Positions 21,812-30,984 of a DNA stretch of 64,000 nt are shown here, in pieces. The position numbers and the translations under genes were made by a program. Position 1 is the stretch's first letter, and every line of letters begins with the position of its first letter. The stretch covers positions 1 through 64,000 of the forward strand of contig CACKHK010000003.1 in the NCBI GenBank assembly GCA_902599955.1, read 5' to 3'. The stretch comes from an uncultured Pelagibacteraceae bacterium. GTDB lineage: Bacteria > Pseudomonadota > Alphaproteobacteria > Pelagibacterales > Pelagibacteraceae. The notes under the pieces are model-generated. The model was given only the letters and a program-made list of their open reading frames with translations. It had not been told where the DNA came from and made no database searches.

Positions 21812-22281
21812 TTTTTTTTATTACTCATTGCGAATTTTTTGTTAATTCTCCACCTAGACTCTGCTCTTACAATATAGCCACAACAATTTTTTGATTTACA
21901 TTTACAAGGAAATTGCTTGTAATCTTTATCAAAGCCAAAACCATAGTCACAAGTCAGTTCCTCACCTTTTTTTATATCTTTGATTGCTTTAACCCATATC
22001 TTAAGCCCTTTACCGTCATAATCACAATTATTTTCACAAGAATGATTTATTAGTCCGGCTGTATTCCATGGAAAGTCCCCATCAAGATCATATTTTTTAT
22101 TTACAGTAAATAAATATATTGGTTTACTATTATCGTATTTATCGGACTCTTCTGTTTGTTTCTTTGTAATTAATTTTCCAATATAATCTATTATCTTCTC
22201 ACCCTCTTTTATATCTCGTGTAGCGTAAAGTCCTTTACCTTTTTTATCAATATCTGACTTTTTAATTTTATATGGTTTCAT
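21808..22281 (-). CDS. SET-domain protein lysine methyltransferase
   Basis: A 157-residue protein consisting of a SET domain plus a post-SET zinc motif. Visible hallmarks are GKGLYATRDIKEGEKIIDYIG, the SAM-pocket GLINHSCENNCDYD, the catalytic ELTCDYGFGF and the post-SET cysteines in CKCKSKNCCGYI. SET enzymes methylate lysines on proteins; bacterial targets are poorly known (ribosomal and nucleoid proteins have been proposed for other lineages). It lies 31 bases downstream of an HDAC-family gene on the same strand. The substrate here is unknown. Confidence 0.88.
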   Translation of the reverse strand: MKPYKIKKSDIDKKGKGLYATRDIKEGEKIIDYIGKLITKKQTEESDKYDNSKPIYLFTVNKKYDLDGDFPWNTAGLINHSCENNCDYDGKGLKIWVKAIKDIKKGEELTCDYGFGFDKDYKQFPCKCKSKNCCGYIVRAESRWRINKKFAMSNKKN

Positions 22282-22312
22282 ATTTCTTTACATATTATTT
22301 AGAAAATATTTA

Positions 22313-23242
22313 TCAATTAAATTCTATTAATGCATCAACATGTCGTTTAGTACTGCTTTGTAGTGCTCTTAAATCGTAGCCTCCTTCAAGAATTGAAACT
22401 ACTCTCCCCTTACAAAAAGATTTTGAACACTCTAATGTTCTTTTAGTAATTTTGTAAAAATCTTCTGAACTTAGCATGAGTTGCGCTAAAGGATCATCAA
22501 TATGCGCATCAAAACCCGCAGAAAACAATAGAAATTCTGGTTTAAATGTCTTTAATTTATTTAAAACGATTTCGTAGGCATTTAAATATTCTTCTGAGGT
22601 TGTCCCAGCTTTTAATGGAATATTTAATACATTATCATAATTTCCCTTTTCTTTTTCCGATCCTGAACCTGGGTAGTATGGATATTGGTGAGTTGAAATA
22701 TATAAAACTTTTTTGTTATCGTAGAAAATATTTTGTGTCCCATTACCATGGTGAACATCAAAATCAATTATAGCAATTTTATTGTATTTATATTTTTCAA
22801 TTAAATAATTAGCACCAACAGCTACATTATTATAAATACAAAATCCCATAGCTTTATCTTTTTCGGCATGATGACCAGGCGGTCTGACAGCACAAAATGC
22901 ATTTTTAAATTCTTTATTTTCTACACCATTTATTGCTGAAATTATTGAGCCTACTGCATCTTTTGTTGCATCTTTGCTTCCAGGAGAAATGATTGTGTCT
23001 CCGTCTAAAAATACTAAACCTTTTTTAGGAAATGATTTTTCTACTTGATTAACATAATTCTCAGAATGAGTTTTATTAATAAGGGATAAATTAAATTTTG
23101 CTGGTTTTTTCCATATAAGATTTTTGTCGTCTATCTTTTTAAAATTTTCAATTACTGCAGTAACCCTATCAATTTTTTCTGGATGACTATTTCCAGTATC
23201 ATGATTTTTATAGGTATCTGATATTATAAGGCCAGTCTTCAC
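22313..23242 (-). CDS. Histone deacetylase-family (AcuC/Aph-like) zinc amidohydrolase
   Basis: A 309-residue arginase/HDAC-fold hydrolase removing acetyl groups from acetyl-lysine or acetylpolyamines. The catalytic and metal motifs are present: RPPGHHAEKDKAMGFC (His-His dyad), DFDVHHGNGTQ (zinc ligands), FSAGFDAHIDDPL and EGGYDL. Its start overlaps the dapE stop by four bases, so it is probably transcribed with dapD-dapE, with the SET gene following. The substrate cannot be read from sequence. Confidence 0.9.
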   Translation of the reverse strand: MKTGLIISDTYKNHDTGNSHPEKIDRVTAVIENFKKIDDKNLIWKKPAKFNLSLINKTHSENYVNQVEKSFPKKGLVFLDGDTIISPGSKDATKDAVGSIISAINGVENKEFKNAFCAVRPPGHHAEKDKAMGFCIYNNVAVGANYLIEKYKYNKIAIIDFDVHHGNGTQNIFYDNKKVLYISTHQYPYYPGSGSEKEKGNYDNVLNIPLKAGTTSEEYLNAYEIVLNKLKTFKPEFLLFSAGFDAHIDDPLAQLMLSSEDFYKITKRTLECSKSFCKGRVVSILEGGYDLRALQSSTKRHVDALIEFN

Positions 23243-24396
23243 TTAAAGTAATGTTTTAAAATATTTAAATAAATTAAGCTTAATTTTTTCAAATCAGTCA
23301 ATGAAACTGCTTCATCAACTTTATGCATTGTTTTTCCAACTAAGCCAAATTCTAAACACGGAGCAATTTTTCTTATAAATCTAGCATCTGAGGTACCCCC
23401 AGTTGTTGACAGTTTTGGTTTTATTTTAGTTATTTCTTTTATAATTTTTTGTATCATAAAAGTCGTATGATTTGGCTTTGTAAGAAAAGCCTCTCCTGAA
23501 ACAGCATAATCAATTTTATATTTGGATTTAGTTTTATTACAGATTTTTTTCAAAATCTTTTCGATCTTATTTTTGATTGAATTTGAAGTATGCTTGTTAT
23601 TAAATCTTATATTAAATGTTGCATAAGCAATTCCAGGAATAACATTATCTGCGGTATTATGTATATTAATTTTTGTGATTTCCAGGTTTGTAGGCTGAAA
23701 ATCTTTTGTACCTTTATCAAATTTTATGTCTTTAAGTTCCTTTAGTATTTTTACAATGGTTGTAGAAGGGTTGTTTGCTCTATGAGGATAAGCTACATGC
23801 CCTTGTATACCCGTAATTGTTAATCGACCAGTCATGCTGCCTCTTCGCCCAATTTTTATCATTTCTCCTAATTTATTTGGATTTGTTGGCTCTCCGACTA
23901 AGCAAAAGTCTATTTTTTCTTTTCTCTTTTTTAAGTAATCAACAACTTTTTTAGTTCCATTAATAGCAACACCTTCCTCGTCTCCAGTAATCAAAAGACT
24001 TACTGATCCCTTAAATCCTCTATTTTTTTGAATAAAAATACTAACAGCAGACACGAATGCAGCAATTGAGCTTTTCATATCATTTGCTCCTCTACCGATT
24101 AAATGACCTTTCTTAATTGATGGCTTAAATGGGTTTACCGTCCAATCATTTAAATTTCCAGCAGGGACAACATCTAGATGTCCTGCATAACAAAAGTTAG
24201 GACCATTATTTCCTAATCTTGCATATAGGTTTTTGACTGGTTCACTTCCTTTTTCCTTAAACTCAAGAATTTTAGTTTTAAACCCAAGTTTTTTTAGCTT
24301 CCTTTCCAGAAATTTCATAACTCCTGCATCTTTGGGAGTTACAGTTGGAAATCTAATTAGCTCCTTTGCTAACTGTAATTCATTTATAATTGTCAT
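23239..24396 (-). CDS. dapE: Succinyl-diaminopimelate desuccinylase
   Basis: M20 zinc peptidase-fold enzyme hydrolysing N-succinyl-LL-DAP in lysine and peptidoglycan precursor synthesis. Metal and catalytic motifs: AGHLDVVPAG, GRGANDMKSSIAAF, TGDEEG and the dimerisation domain followed by TGGTSDARFI and a late His (GKTMHKVDE). The 385-residue length is normal. It lies five bases after dapD, which makes its substrate precursor. Confidence 0.95.
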   Translation of the reverse strand: MTIINELQLAKELIRFPTVTPKDAGVMKFLERKLKKLGFKTKILEFKEKGSEPVKNLYARLGNNGPNFCYAGHLDVVPAGNLNDWTVNPFKPSIKKGHLIGRGANDMKSSIAAFVSAVSIFIQKNRGFKGSVSLLITGDEEGVAINGTKKVVDYLKKRKEKIDFCLVGEPTNPNKLGEMIKIGRRGSMTGRLTITGIQGHVAYPHRANNPSTTIVKILKELKDIKFDKGTKDFQPTNLEITKINIHNTADNVIPGIAYATFNIRFNNKHTSNSIKNKIEKILKKICNKTKSKYKIDYAVSGEAFLTKPNHTTFMIQKIIKEITKIKPKLSTTGGTSDARFIRKIAPCLEFGLVGKTMHKVDEAVSLTDLKKLSLIYLNILKHYFK

Positions 24397-24401
24397 TTAA
24401 A

Positions 24402-25229
24402 CTATTCTCTTAAGAGATCGTTAATAGAAGTTTTTGATCTGGTTTTCTCATCAACTTGTTTGATTATTACTGCACAATATAGAGAGGGTGCAGATGAATT
24501 ATTTTTATCTGGAAGTGAACCTGGAACCACAACTGAATAAGGAGGAATTTTTCCATAAGTAATTTCACCAGTTTTTCTATTAACAATTTTTGTAGATTGT
24601 CCAATGTACATTCCCATACTTAGAACAGATCCTTCTCCTACAATTACACCCTCTACAACTTCAGACATTGCACCCAAAAAAACATTATCTTCTATAATTG
24701 TCGGAAGTGCTTGTGCAGGTTCTAATACACCACCGACACCTGATCCTGCAGAGATATGACAATTTTTCCCTATTTGGCTGCAACTTCCTGCTCTTGCAAA
24801 TGTATCAATCATTGTACCTTCATCAATATATGCGCCGATATTAACGTAGCATGGCATTAAAACTGCATTTTTACCTATAAAACTTCCTTTCCTTACTGGA
24901 GAGTTAGGAACCATTCTAAAACCAGCTTTTTCATGATCTTCTTTTGTCCATCCTGCTGTTTTACCTTTAAGTAAATGCGATTTATCATACCAACTACTGT
25001 AAGGACCATTCAAGTTTTCCATAGGATGCAATCTGAAACTCAACATGATTGCTTTTTTTAAATGTTGATGAGTTACCCACTCACCATTTATTTTCTCAGC
25101 CACTCTCGATCTACCACTATCTAAATCATCGATAACTTGATTTATTGTATCTTTAAGAGACTGTTCAGATGACGGGTTTACTTGATCTCTATTTTCCCAA
25201 GCATCATTTATAATATTTTCTATACTCAT
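24402..25229 (-). CDS. dapD: Tetrahydrodipicolinate N-succinyltransferase
   Basis: Transfers succinyl from succinyl-CoA to tetrahydrodipicolinate, committing flux to DAP and lysine. A left-handed beta-helix of hexapeptide repeats is visible in residues 105-230 ([39 protein letters not shown]). The N-terminal helical domain contains [18 protein letters not shown]. Length 275 is standard. It precedes dapE and follows the HAD gene by four bases. Confidence 0.97.
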   Translation of the reverse strand: MSIENIINDAWENRDQVNPSSEQSLKDTINQVIDDLDSGRSRVAEKINGEWVTHQHLKKAIMLSFRLHPMENLNGPYSSWYDKSHLLKGKTAGWTKEDHEKAGFRMVPNSPVRKGSFIGKNAVLMPCYVNIGAYIDEGTMIDTFARAGSCSQIGKNCHISAGSGVGGVLEPAQALPTIIEDNVFLGAMSEVVEGVIVGEGSVLSMGMYIGQSTKIVNRKTGEITYGKIPPYSVVVPGSLPDKNNSSAPSLYCAVIIKQVDEKTRSKTSINDLLRE

Positions 25230-25233
25230 AATT

Positions 25234-25896
25234 TTACGAGTTTTTTAATAACCTTATTTCTTTTAAAAATAAAGAGAGATTTTCTATTTTGTAGTCAATA
25301 TATTCTTTGTTAGATTCCTTTTTTCCCCAATACTCGTTATTGATTAGCCAAACTGTTGTAGCTCCTCTTTCTTTTCCAATTGACAAATTTTTTGCAATAT
25401 CCTCAATATAAATCGTCTCTTTTGGATTAATATCAAATTTCTTAACCATTAAATCGAATGCTTTTGTGGCTGGTTTTGGATGATAATCAGCATCAACAAT
25501 ATCAAATACATCATCAAATAAGTCATCTATACCTAAGTGTGTAGTAATATTTTTAACATGTTCCTTGCTTCCATTAGTAAAAACAAATTTTCTTAGATCT
25601 AATTTTTTTATTTCTTCTCTTAAAACAATGTCTTTCTCCATGAAAGATAGATCAATATCATGAACAAATTGTAAAAATTCTGTTGGGGGAATATCATGGT
25701 GTATCATTAATCCGTTCAGACTCGTGTTGTATTTATGAAAATAATTTGTTTGTAGCTCTTTTGCTTCTTTTAAATCAATCTTTAATTTTTTTGAAATATA
25801 CTGCGTCATTCTTTTGCTTACTTGACCAAATACTGCCTCTAGATCTTGATAAAGAACACCGTCACAATCGAATAAGATATTTTTTATGTGCTTCAT
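25234..25896 (-). CDS. HAD-family pyrimidine 5'-nucleotidase-like phosphatase
   Basis: A 220-residue HAD hydrolase with motif I DCDGVLY, motif II VFTNGS, a Lys in motif III and motif [10 protein letters not shown]. The cap segment resembles the Sdt1/pyrimidine nucleotidase group that is commonly encoded between argB and dapD in alphaproteobacteria. It likely dephosphorylates UMP, CMP or a related metabolite, but substrate assignment is by family resemblance only. It overlaps argB by four bases. Confidence 0.85.
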   Translation of the reverse strand: MKHIKNILFDCDGVLYQDLEAVFGQVSKRMTQYISKKLKIDLKEAKELQTNYFHKYNTSLNGLMIHHDIPPTEFLQFVHDIDLSFMEKDIVLREEIKKLDLRKFVFTNGSKEHVKNITTHLGIDDLFDDVFDIVDADYHPKPATKAFDLMVKKFDINPKETIYIEDIAKNLSIGKERGATTVWLINNEYWGKKESNKEYIDYKIENLSLFLKEIRLLKNS

Positions 25897-26741
25897 CTTC
25901 TTATTAATGTTCCTGCACCTTTATCTGAAAATAATTCGAACAAAATTGAATGTTTTTTTCTTCCATCTATGATTCCTACTCCTGTGACCCCGTTCATTAC
26001 TGCATCTAGGCATGTATTTATTTTGGGTATCATGCCCTCTGTGATTGTTTCATTATTAATCATTTCTAAAATTTCAGAAGAGCTTATCTCTTCGATAAGT
26101 TTTTTTTCTTTATTTAAAACTCCTTCCACATTAGTCATTAATAATAATCTTCTGCATTTTAAAGATTTTGCTATAGCTCCTGCGGCTGTATCCCCATTAA
26201 TGTTATATGTTTGATTATTTTTCCCCAGACCTAAAGGGGATATAATTGGTACTGCATTTATTTTGATTATATCTTTTATTTTATCTACATTTATTTTATT
26301 TGGGATACCGACAAATCCTAGTTCCTCTGCCTCTGGAATAACTTCTATAGCATTGTTTTTTTTTGTATTTAGAGAAACTGCATTTGCACCTTTTTCGACT
26401 AAAGAATTTACAATATCCTCATTAAAATCGATAAGGACATTTTCAACTATATTAATAATTTTTTCATTTGTAACTCTTAATCCTCTTATAAATTTTGATT
26501 GAATATTCGATTTATCTAACTCTCTTTTAATTCTGGGCCCGCCTCCATGAACTATAATTATAGAAAGTCCTAATTTATTTAAAATACTAATATCTGAAAT
26601 AAAATTATTAAAGATATTCCTATCGATAAAAACATTCCCCCCATATTTAATTACAATTAACTGATCTTTATATTTATTTATGTATTTTTTAAATTCATCT
26701 ATTGTAGGACCATCTTTGGGTACAATTTTCTCTATTTCCAT
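25893..26741 (-). CDS. argB: Acetylglutamate kinase
   Basis: Phosphorylates N-acetylglutamate, the second arginine pathway step and usual point of arginine feedback. The 282-residue protein shows VIKYGGNVF, IIIVHGGGPRIKREL, GLRVTNEKI, NINGDTAAGAIAKSL and MIPKINTCLDAVMNGV. Typical proteobacterial enzymes have NINADT; the Gly here is a mild variant. It follows yidC by two bases; engB, usually between yidC and argB in alphaproteobacteria, is missing here. Confidence 0.96.
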   Translation of the reverse strand: MEIEKIVPKDGPTIDEFKKYINKYKDQLIVIKYGGNVFIDRNIFNNFISDISILNKLGLSIIIVHGGGPRIKRELDKSNIQSKFIRGLRVTNEKIINIVENVLIDFNEDIVNSLVEKGANAVSLNTKKNNAIEVIPEAEELGFVGIPNKINVDKIKDIIKINAVPIISPLGLGKNNQTYNINGDTAAGAIAKSLKCRRLLLMTNVEGVLNKEKKLIEEISSSEILEMINNETITEGMIPKINTCLDAVMNGVTGVGIIDGRKKHSILFELFSDKGAGTLIRR

Positions 26742-26743
26742 TT

Positions 26744-28426
26744 TTAAACGGTTTTGACAGTCGTTCTCTTTATGATGATGTACTGTTGAGCCATTGTTAA
26801 TATGTTATTTATAGTCCAGTAAATGACTAGTCCAGCCGGGAAAGGAGCTAATATCACTGTTAAAAATAAAGGGAAAAACATAAATATTTTTGCTTGGACA
26901 GGATCAGGTGGTGTTGGATTTAGTTTTTGTTGCATCCACATTGAAACACCCATTAAACAAGGCCAAACACCAATAAGTAAAAAAGAAGGAGGGTCCCATG
27001 GAATTAATCCAAACAAATTAAATATAGAAGTAGGATCCCTTTCACTTAAATCTTTTATCCAACCAAAAAATGGCTGATGTCTCATTTCAATAGTTACAAA
27101 TAAAACCTTATAGATGGCAAAGAAAAATGGAATTTGTATGAAAATTGGAAGGCACCCGCTGATTGGATTAACTTTCTCTCTTTTGTAAAGTGCCATCATT
27201 TCTTGTTGAAGTTTCATTTTGTCTTCTTTATGTAGCTCTTTGAGTCTTGTCATCTCTGGTTGGAGAACTTTCATTTTAGCCATTGATTTAAATGAGTAAT
27301 TAGCAAGTGGAAAAAATACTAATCTAATACAAGCAGTAATCATAATAATTGCTATTCCAAAATTTCCAGCAAGATTAAAGAAATATTGAATTGCAAAAAA
27401 TAAAGGTTTAACGATAAAGTAGAACCATCCCCAATCTATAGCCAAATCAAACTTGCTAATATTTTCAGTTTCAGCATAGTCATCAATAACATTTACTTCT
27501 TTTGCCGCAACTATTGCTTTGATAGAATTAGTTTTTATTTCATTAGCACCAATTTCAGTTGCATCTGTTTCTATAAAATTTGCTCTAAATTTATTTTTAT
27601 AATCAAAATCAGACCTGAAACTTTTCCCATTTTCTGGAATTAGACTAGCAATCCAATATTTATCAGTAATGCCCAGCCATCCAGTATCCGCATTTATAGA
27701 GTATTTTTTTTCCTCAATATCATCATAATCCTCTTCAACTAATTGATCGTCAAAGACACCAATCAGTCCCTCATGCAAAATATAAAAATTTGTTACGTCT
27801 GGTGCAGTGTTTCTTATGATTTGACCGTAAGGATAGAAATTATAAGTTTTATCAGACTTATTTTCTATAGTTTGCTTAATGTCAAAAAGATATTGATTAT
27901 CAATACTAATTTCTTTTGTAAATTTGATATTCTGATTATTTTTCCAACTTAATTTTACAGACGAATTTGGTGTAAGTTTCTTATTTCCCTCAATCTCCCA
28001 CAATGTTTTTGAATTTGGTAGGTCAATATTTTTATTAGTTGATGCCCAACCAGTTTCTACATAGTATCCATTTTCAGATTGTTTAGGATTTAATAGTACA
28101 ACATTATCATCTCCATTTAGAGTGTTTGTATAATTCTTAAAAGTTAAGTCGTCTATAGATGAACCGAGCAATGAAATTGAACCTTTAATTTTATCATTTT
28201 CGAATAAAATTCTTTCATTCTCCTCCAAAGCTTCATCTCTTGAAATCTTAATTATTTTCTCATCTTGAGCTAATGAAGGTGCATCTGATGAAGAATTTTG
28301 ACCTGAAGTGTTTTTATCATTTGAGATATTTTTTTGATCCACGACAGGAGGAGCAAAAAATAAACTGTAAAGTATTATGACAGCTGCGCTTAAAGATATC
28401 GCTGCAATTACATTTTTTGTATCCAT
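26744..28426 (-). CDS. yidC: Membrane protein insertase YidC
   Basis: Inner-membrane insertase acting with or without SecYEG. The 560-residue protein has an N-terminal membrane anchor (residues 5-24), a large periplasmic P1 domain (about 55-335) and a cluster of five core membrane segments from about 355. The hydrophilic-groove Arg appears in ITACIRLVFFPLANYSFKS. The cytoplasmic loop EMTRLKELHKEDKMKLQQEM is present. It sits after yidD-rnpA-rpmH in the conserved order. Confidence 0.97.
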   Translation of the reverse strand: MDTKNVIAAISLSAAVIILYSLFFAPPVVDQKNISNDKNTSGQNSSSDAPSLAQDEKIIKISRDEALEENERILFENDKIKGSISLLGSSIDDLTFKNYTNTLNGDDNVVLLNPKQSENGYYVETGWASTNKNIDLPNSKTLWEIEGNKKLTPNSSVKLSWKNNQNIKFTKEISIDNQYLFDIKQTIENKSDKTYNFYPYGQIIRNTAPDVTNFYILHEGLIGVFDDQLVEEDYDDIEEKKYSINADTGWLGITDKYWIASLIPENGKSFRSDFDYKNKFRANFIETDATEIGANEIKTNSIKAIVAAKEVNVIDDYAETENISKFDLAIDWGWFYFIVKPLFFAIQYFFNLAGNFGIAIIMITACIRLVFFPLANYSFKSMAKMKVLQPEMTRLKELHKEDKMKLQQEMMALYKREKVNPISGCLPIFIQIPFFFAIYKVLFVTIEMRHQPFFGWIKDLSERDPTSIFNLFGLIPWDPPSFLLIGVWPCLMGVSMWMQQKLNPTPPDPVQAKIFMFFPLFLTVILAPFPAGLVIYWTINNILTMAQQYIIIKRTTVKTV

Positions 28427-28429
28427 AAA

Positions 28430-28672
28430 CTACTTTTTCTTTTTGATAGGATCAAATCCTTCGCCACCACCTAAAAATTTTACAGGGTGACAACTTAGAA
28501 TTCTTTTGAATCCGTTAATACTTCCTTTAAAAATTCCATACTCTTTTAGACTTTCTATAAAATAATCTGAACATGTCGGAAGATATCTACAGTTGTTTCC
28601 TAAAAATGGGGATATTACCATTTGATATGATTTGATAGTTTTGATCATTAAATATTTTATAAGTTTATTCAT
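28430..28672 (-). CDS. yidD: Membrane protein insertion efficiency factor YidD
   Basis: Small amphipathic membrane-associated protein that assists YidC/Sec insertion. The 80 residues contain the family signature SPFLGNNCRYLPTCSDYF, with conserved Cys, and FKRILSCHPV. Its start overlaps the rnpA stop by four bases and its stop is three bases before yidC. Confidence 0.95.
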   Translation of the reverse strand: MNKLIKYLMIKTIKSYQMVISPFLGNNCRYLPTCSDYFIESLKEYGIFKGSINGFKRILSCHPVKFLGGGEGFDPIKKKK

Positions 28673-29010
28673 TTAATCTTTTTAAAATCCTCAAGTGTTA
28701 CCATTTTTATTTTATCATAAGGATCATTGTTAACAGATATTCTTGCAATTAATAAATAGCAATAATTTAGATTAATATTAATTGTTTTTAAAGCATCATT
28801 CATTATATTTCTTAATCTTCTTTTTATTCTATTTCTAATAACAGCATTTCCTAATTTTTTTTTAGCTACAAAGCTTATATTTAATTTGCTTGTATTTTTA
28901 TCTGAGAGTTTTTTAAAGAAAATTGTTAAATACTTATTAGAAATTTTTTTTCCACCAAGAATCGACTTAAAGTCCTCATTTTTAGAAAGGCTAACAATCT
29001 TTTTTTTCAT
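28669..29010 (-). CDS. rnpA: Ribonuclease P protein component
   Basis: Basic protein cofactor of RNase P, which matures tRNA 5' ends. The 113 residues include the RNR signature AKKKLGNAVIRNRIKRRLRN. The ATG (29008-29010) overlaps the rpmH stop by one base, giving the universal rpmH-rnpA pair. Confidence 0.95.
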   Translation of the reverse strand: MKKKIVSLSKNEDFKSILGGKKISNKYLTIFFKKLSDKNTSKLNISFVAKKKLGNAVIRNRIKRRLRNIMNDALKTININLNYCYLLIARISVNNDPYDKIKMVTLEDFKKIK

Positions 29011-29147
29011 TAAGCGTTTGTTAATTTTTTTCTTCCTTTAGCCCTTCTTCTTTTTAATACTTTTCTTCCACCCTTAGTTTTTCTTTTAGCTCTAAAGCCA
29101 ACAGCCTTTTTTCTTTTTCTATTACTTGGTTGATATGTACGTTTCAT
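29010..29147 (-). CDS. rpmH: 50S ribosomal protein L34
   Basis: Forty-five-residue basic ribosomal protein. The reverse strand from 29147 reads [20 protein letters not shown], continues with a [18 protein letters not shown] segment and ends LTNA before a stop at 29010-29012. The stop overlaps the rnpA ATG. The 83-base spacer upstream to the VTT gene contains one DnaA-box-like TTATACAAA but no cluster. Confidence 0.95.
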   Translation of the reverse strand: MKRTYQPSNRKRKKAVGFRAKRKTKGGRKVLKRRRAKGRKKLTNA

Positions 29148-29230
29148 TGTTGTTAAATTAATGTTAAATTTCGGTAGTTATACAAATATATGTATATAAG
29201 TACAGTGATTTTTAATAAGTTAAAAAATCA

Positions 29231-29950
29231 ATGAATAGAGAAAAAAAAATTAAAGTATTTTTAGGCTCTGCTTACATTTTGATAGTATTTGTTTTTTTAT
29301 TGTTCTTTTTTAATAAATTTTCATTTCAGGATTTTTCTAGTTATGAACTAATAAGAGAAAATAGAAATGCTTTAGAAGAAATTAAAAATGGAAATATTTT
29401 TATATCAAGTATTATTTTTTTATTAGGTACTATAGTATGGGTTCTTTTGTTAGGTTTTGGTTCACCTGTATTTTTAGTCGGTGGTTTTATTTTTGGAAAG
29501 TGGTTAGGAACTTTGCTTATAGTATTTGGTTTATCAATAGGTGCAACACTTTTATATGTATTTGCTAATTACTTTTTAAAAGATTTAGTTGAGAGGAAAT
29601 TTTCATCACGTTTTAGTAATTTAACTGAAAAATTTAAAAAGAATGAACTTATTTTTTTTTTAATTTATAGATTTATTGGTGGTATTCCTTTTTTTATTTC
29701 AAATATTTTACCAACAATTTTTAATGTTAAAGTTAGAAACTTTTTTTTAGGTTCAATAATTGGAATGACCCCACAATTATTTGTTGGAGCATCTCTTGGA
29801 GCTGGCTTGAGTAAGATTTTAGAAGAAAATGCTGAGGTTCCAACTATTCTTGAACTAATTTTTACTCCAGATATTTATTTGCCAATTCTTGGTATTATAA
29901 TTTTAGTTTTAATTGGATTTATATTTAAAAAAAAATTTTACACAAAATAA
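29231..29950 (+). CDS. TVP38/TMEM64-family (VTT-domain) membrane protein
   Basis: A 239-residue polytopic inner-membrane protein with an N-terminal anchor (about 10-28) and a VTT/SNARE-associated domain. Signature regions are GGFIFGKWLGTLLIVFGLSI, an interfacial re-entrant-type segment, and YRFIGGIPFFISNILPTIFN. Relatives (DedA/TMEM41 superfamily) are implicated in lipid scrambling or membrane homeostasis; that function is inferred. It stands alone, divergent from rpmH and convergent with tRNA-Thr, whose 3' end is three bases away. Confidence 0.85.
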   Translation: MNREKKIKVFLGSAYILIVFVFLLFFFNKFSFQDFSSYELIRENRNALEEIKNGNIFISSIIFLLGTIVWVLLLGFGSPVFLVGGFIFGKWLGTLLIVFGLSIGATLLYVFANYFLKDLVERKFSSRFSNLTEKFKKNELIFFLIYRFIGGIPFFISNILPTIFNVKVRNFFLGSIIGMTPQLFVGASLGAGLSKILEENAEVPTILELIFTPDIYLPILGIIILVLIGFIFKKKFYTK

Positions 29951-29953
29951 AAC

Positions 29954-30027
29954 TGGTGCCCTCACCCAGAATTGAACTGGAAACTCATCCTTACCATGGA
30001 TGTGTTATACCATTTAACTATAAGGGC
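29954..30027 (-). tRNA. tRNA-Thr(GGT)
   Basis: Seventy-four bases on the minus strand. Acceptor GCCCTTA pairs with TGAGGGC (one T-G pair), the discriminator is A and the CCA end is encoded at 29954-29956. The anticodon stem CATCC/GGATG encloses ATGGTAA, giving anticodon GGT. The T-arm CCAG/CTGG with loop TTCAATT is good. It reads GGT Thr codons ACC/ACU. Confidence 0.96.
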
Positions 30028-30122
30028 AATATTTAACTCAAATTAGTGTATAAATTTAATTTTTTCAAATTATTGCCTTAATTTTTTTTTAAAATAAGTT
30101 ATATCTAGCTAAGGAAAATGTT

Positions 30123-30320
30123 ATGGGAATTCACTACACATATGGAGCTAATAAAAACGCAAAGCTCATGGAAAAAAAAGCAAAAAGAGAAAAAAAACTT
30201 GCAGAAAAAAGAGCCAAGAAGCAAATCAAAACTGGACCAGCAAAAATAGAAGATGATAAAACAATTCCTATTGATCAAGTTATCACTCTAGATCATCTTA
30301 CAAATCCTGACAAAAAATAA
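30123..30320 (+). CDS. Small basic protein, function unknown
   Basis: Sixty-five residues starting MGIHYTYGANKNAKLMEKKA, with a Lys/Arg/Ala-rich helical centre (about residues 15-40) and a neutral tail ending TLDHLTNPDKK. There is no signal peptide or membrane segment. I do not recognise a family; strong charge suggests nucleic-acid or ribosome contact. It is followed three bases later by a second tiny basic gene and then dcd, so the three are probably co-transcribed. Confidence 0.65.
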   Translation: MGIHYTYGANKNAKLMEKKAKREKKLAEKRAKKQIKTGPAKIEDDKTIPIDQVITLDHLTNPDKK

Positions 30321-30323
30321 ATT

Positions 30324-30428
30324 ATGACTTCAAAGAAAAATAATTTAAGTAAACTTGAACTTGCTTTAAGAAAAAATTTAAGAAAGAGAAAAGAATTCCA
30401 AAAAAAAACAAAGAAAAAAAATAAATAA
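30324..30428 (+). CDS. Putative 34-residue lysine-rich microprotein
   Basis: ATG at 30324 opens [20 protein letters not shown] and ends in a Lys-rich tail at a TAA (30426-30428) that overlaps the dcd ATG by one base. Spacing of three bases to the preceding gene and the TAATG junction to dcd are exactly the junction style of real genes in this genome. The composition is that of a short basic amphipathic helix. Function is unknown and it could still be a chance frame. Confidence 0.5.
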   Translation: MTSKKNNLSKLELALRKNLRKRKEFQKKTKKKNK

Positions 30429-30982
30429 TGTCAGTTCAATCTGATAAGTGGATTATTCAAATGGCCAGAGATAATGATATGATTTCTCCATTTGAAGATA
30501 AACAAGTTCGAGGTGATAAAATATCATTTGGTGTATCATCATATGGTTACGATGCAAGAGTCTCTGACGAATTCAAAATTTTCACTAATGTTAATTCTGA
30601 AATTGTAGATCCAAAAAATTTTAAATCTTCTAATTTTATTACTAAAAACTCATCAGAATGTATAATACCACCTAACTCTTTCGTGTTAGCAAGAACAGTA
30701 GAGTATTTCAAAATTCCAAAAAATGTTTTGGTAATTTGTTTAGGAAAATCTACCTATGCAAGATGTGGAATAATAGTTAATGTTACGCCTCTTGAACCAG
30801 GGTGGGAGGGTCATGTAACTTTAGAATTTTCAAACACAACCCCATTGCCAGCAAAAATTTATGCTAATGAAGGTGTTGCACAATTTGTGTTTATCAAAGG
30901 AAATGAAGATCCATCAGTTTCATATGCAGATAGAAATGGCAAATATCAGGGCCAAAAGGGAGTTACACTTCCAAAAATATAA
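30428..30982 (+). CDS. dcd: dCTP deaminase
   Basis: Deaminates dCTP to dUTP for thymidylate supply. The 184-residue product has the trimeric dUTPase-like fold motifs [39 protein letters not shown] and VAQFVF. It precedes murA by two bases. Length and sequence fit the alphaproteobacterial short form. Confidence 0.94.
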   Translation: MSVQSDKWIIQMARDNDMISPFEDKQVRGDKISFGVSSYGYDARVSDEFKIFTNVNSEIVDPKNFKSSNFITKNSSECIIPPNSFVLARTVEYFKIPKNVLVICLGKSTYARCGIIVNVTPLEPGWEGHVTLEFSNTTPLPAKIYANEGVAQFVFIKGNEDPSVSYADRNGKYQGQKGVTLPKI

Positions 30983-30984
30983 TA

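Noticed and set aside
29148..29230. Replication origin upstream of rpmH
   Set aside because: Only one imperfect DnaA-box-like TTATACAAA in 83 bases, with no cluster or neighbouring dnaA; insufficient for oriC.
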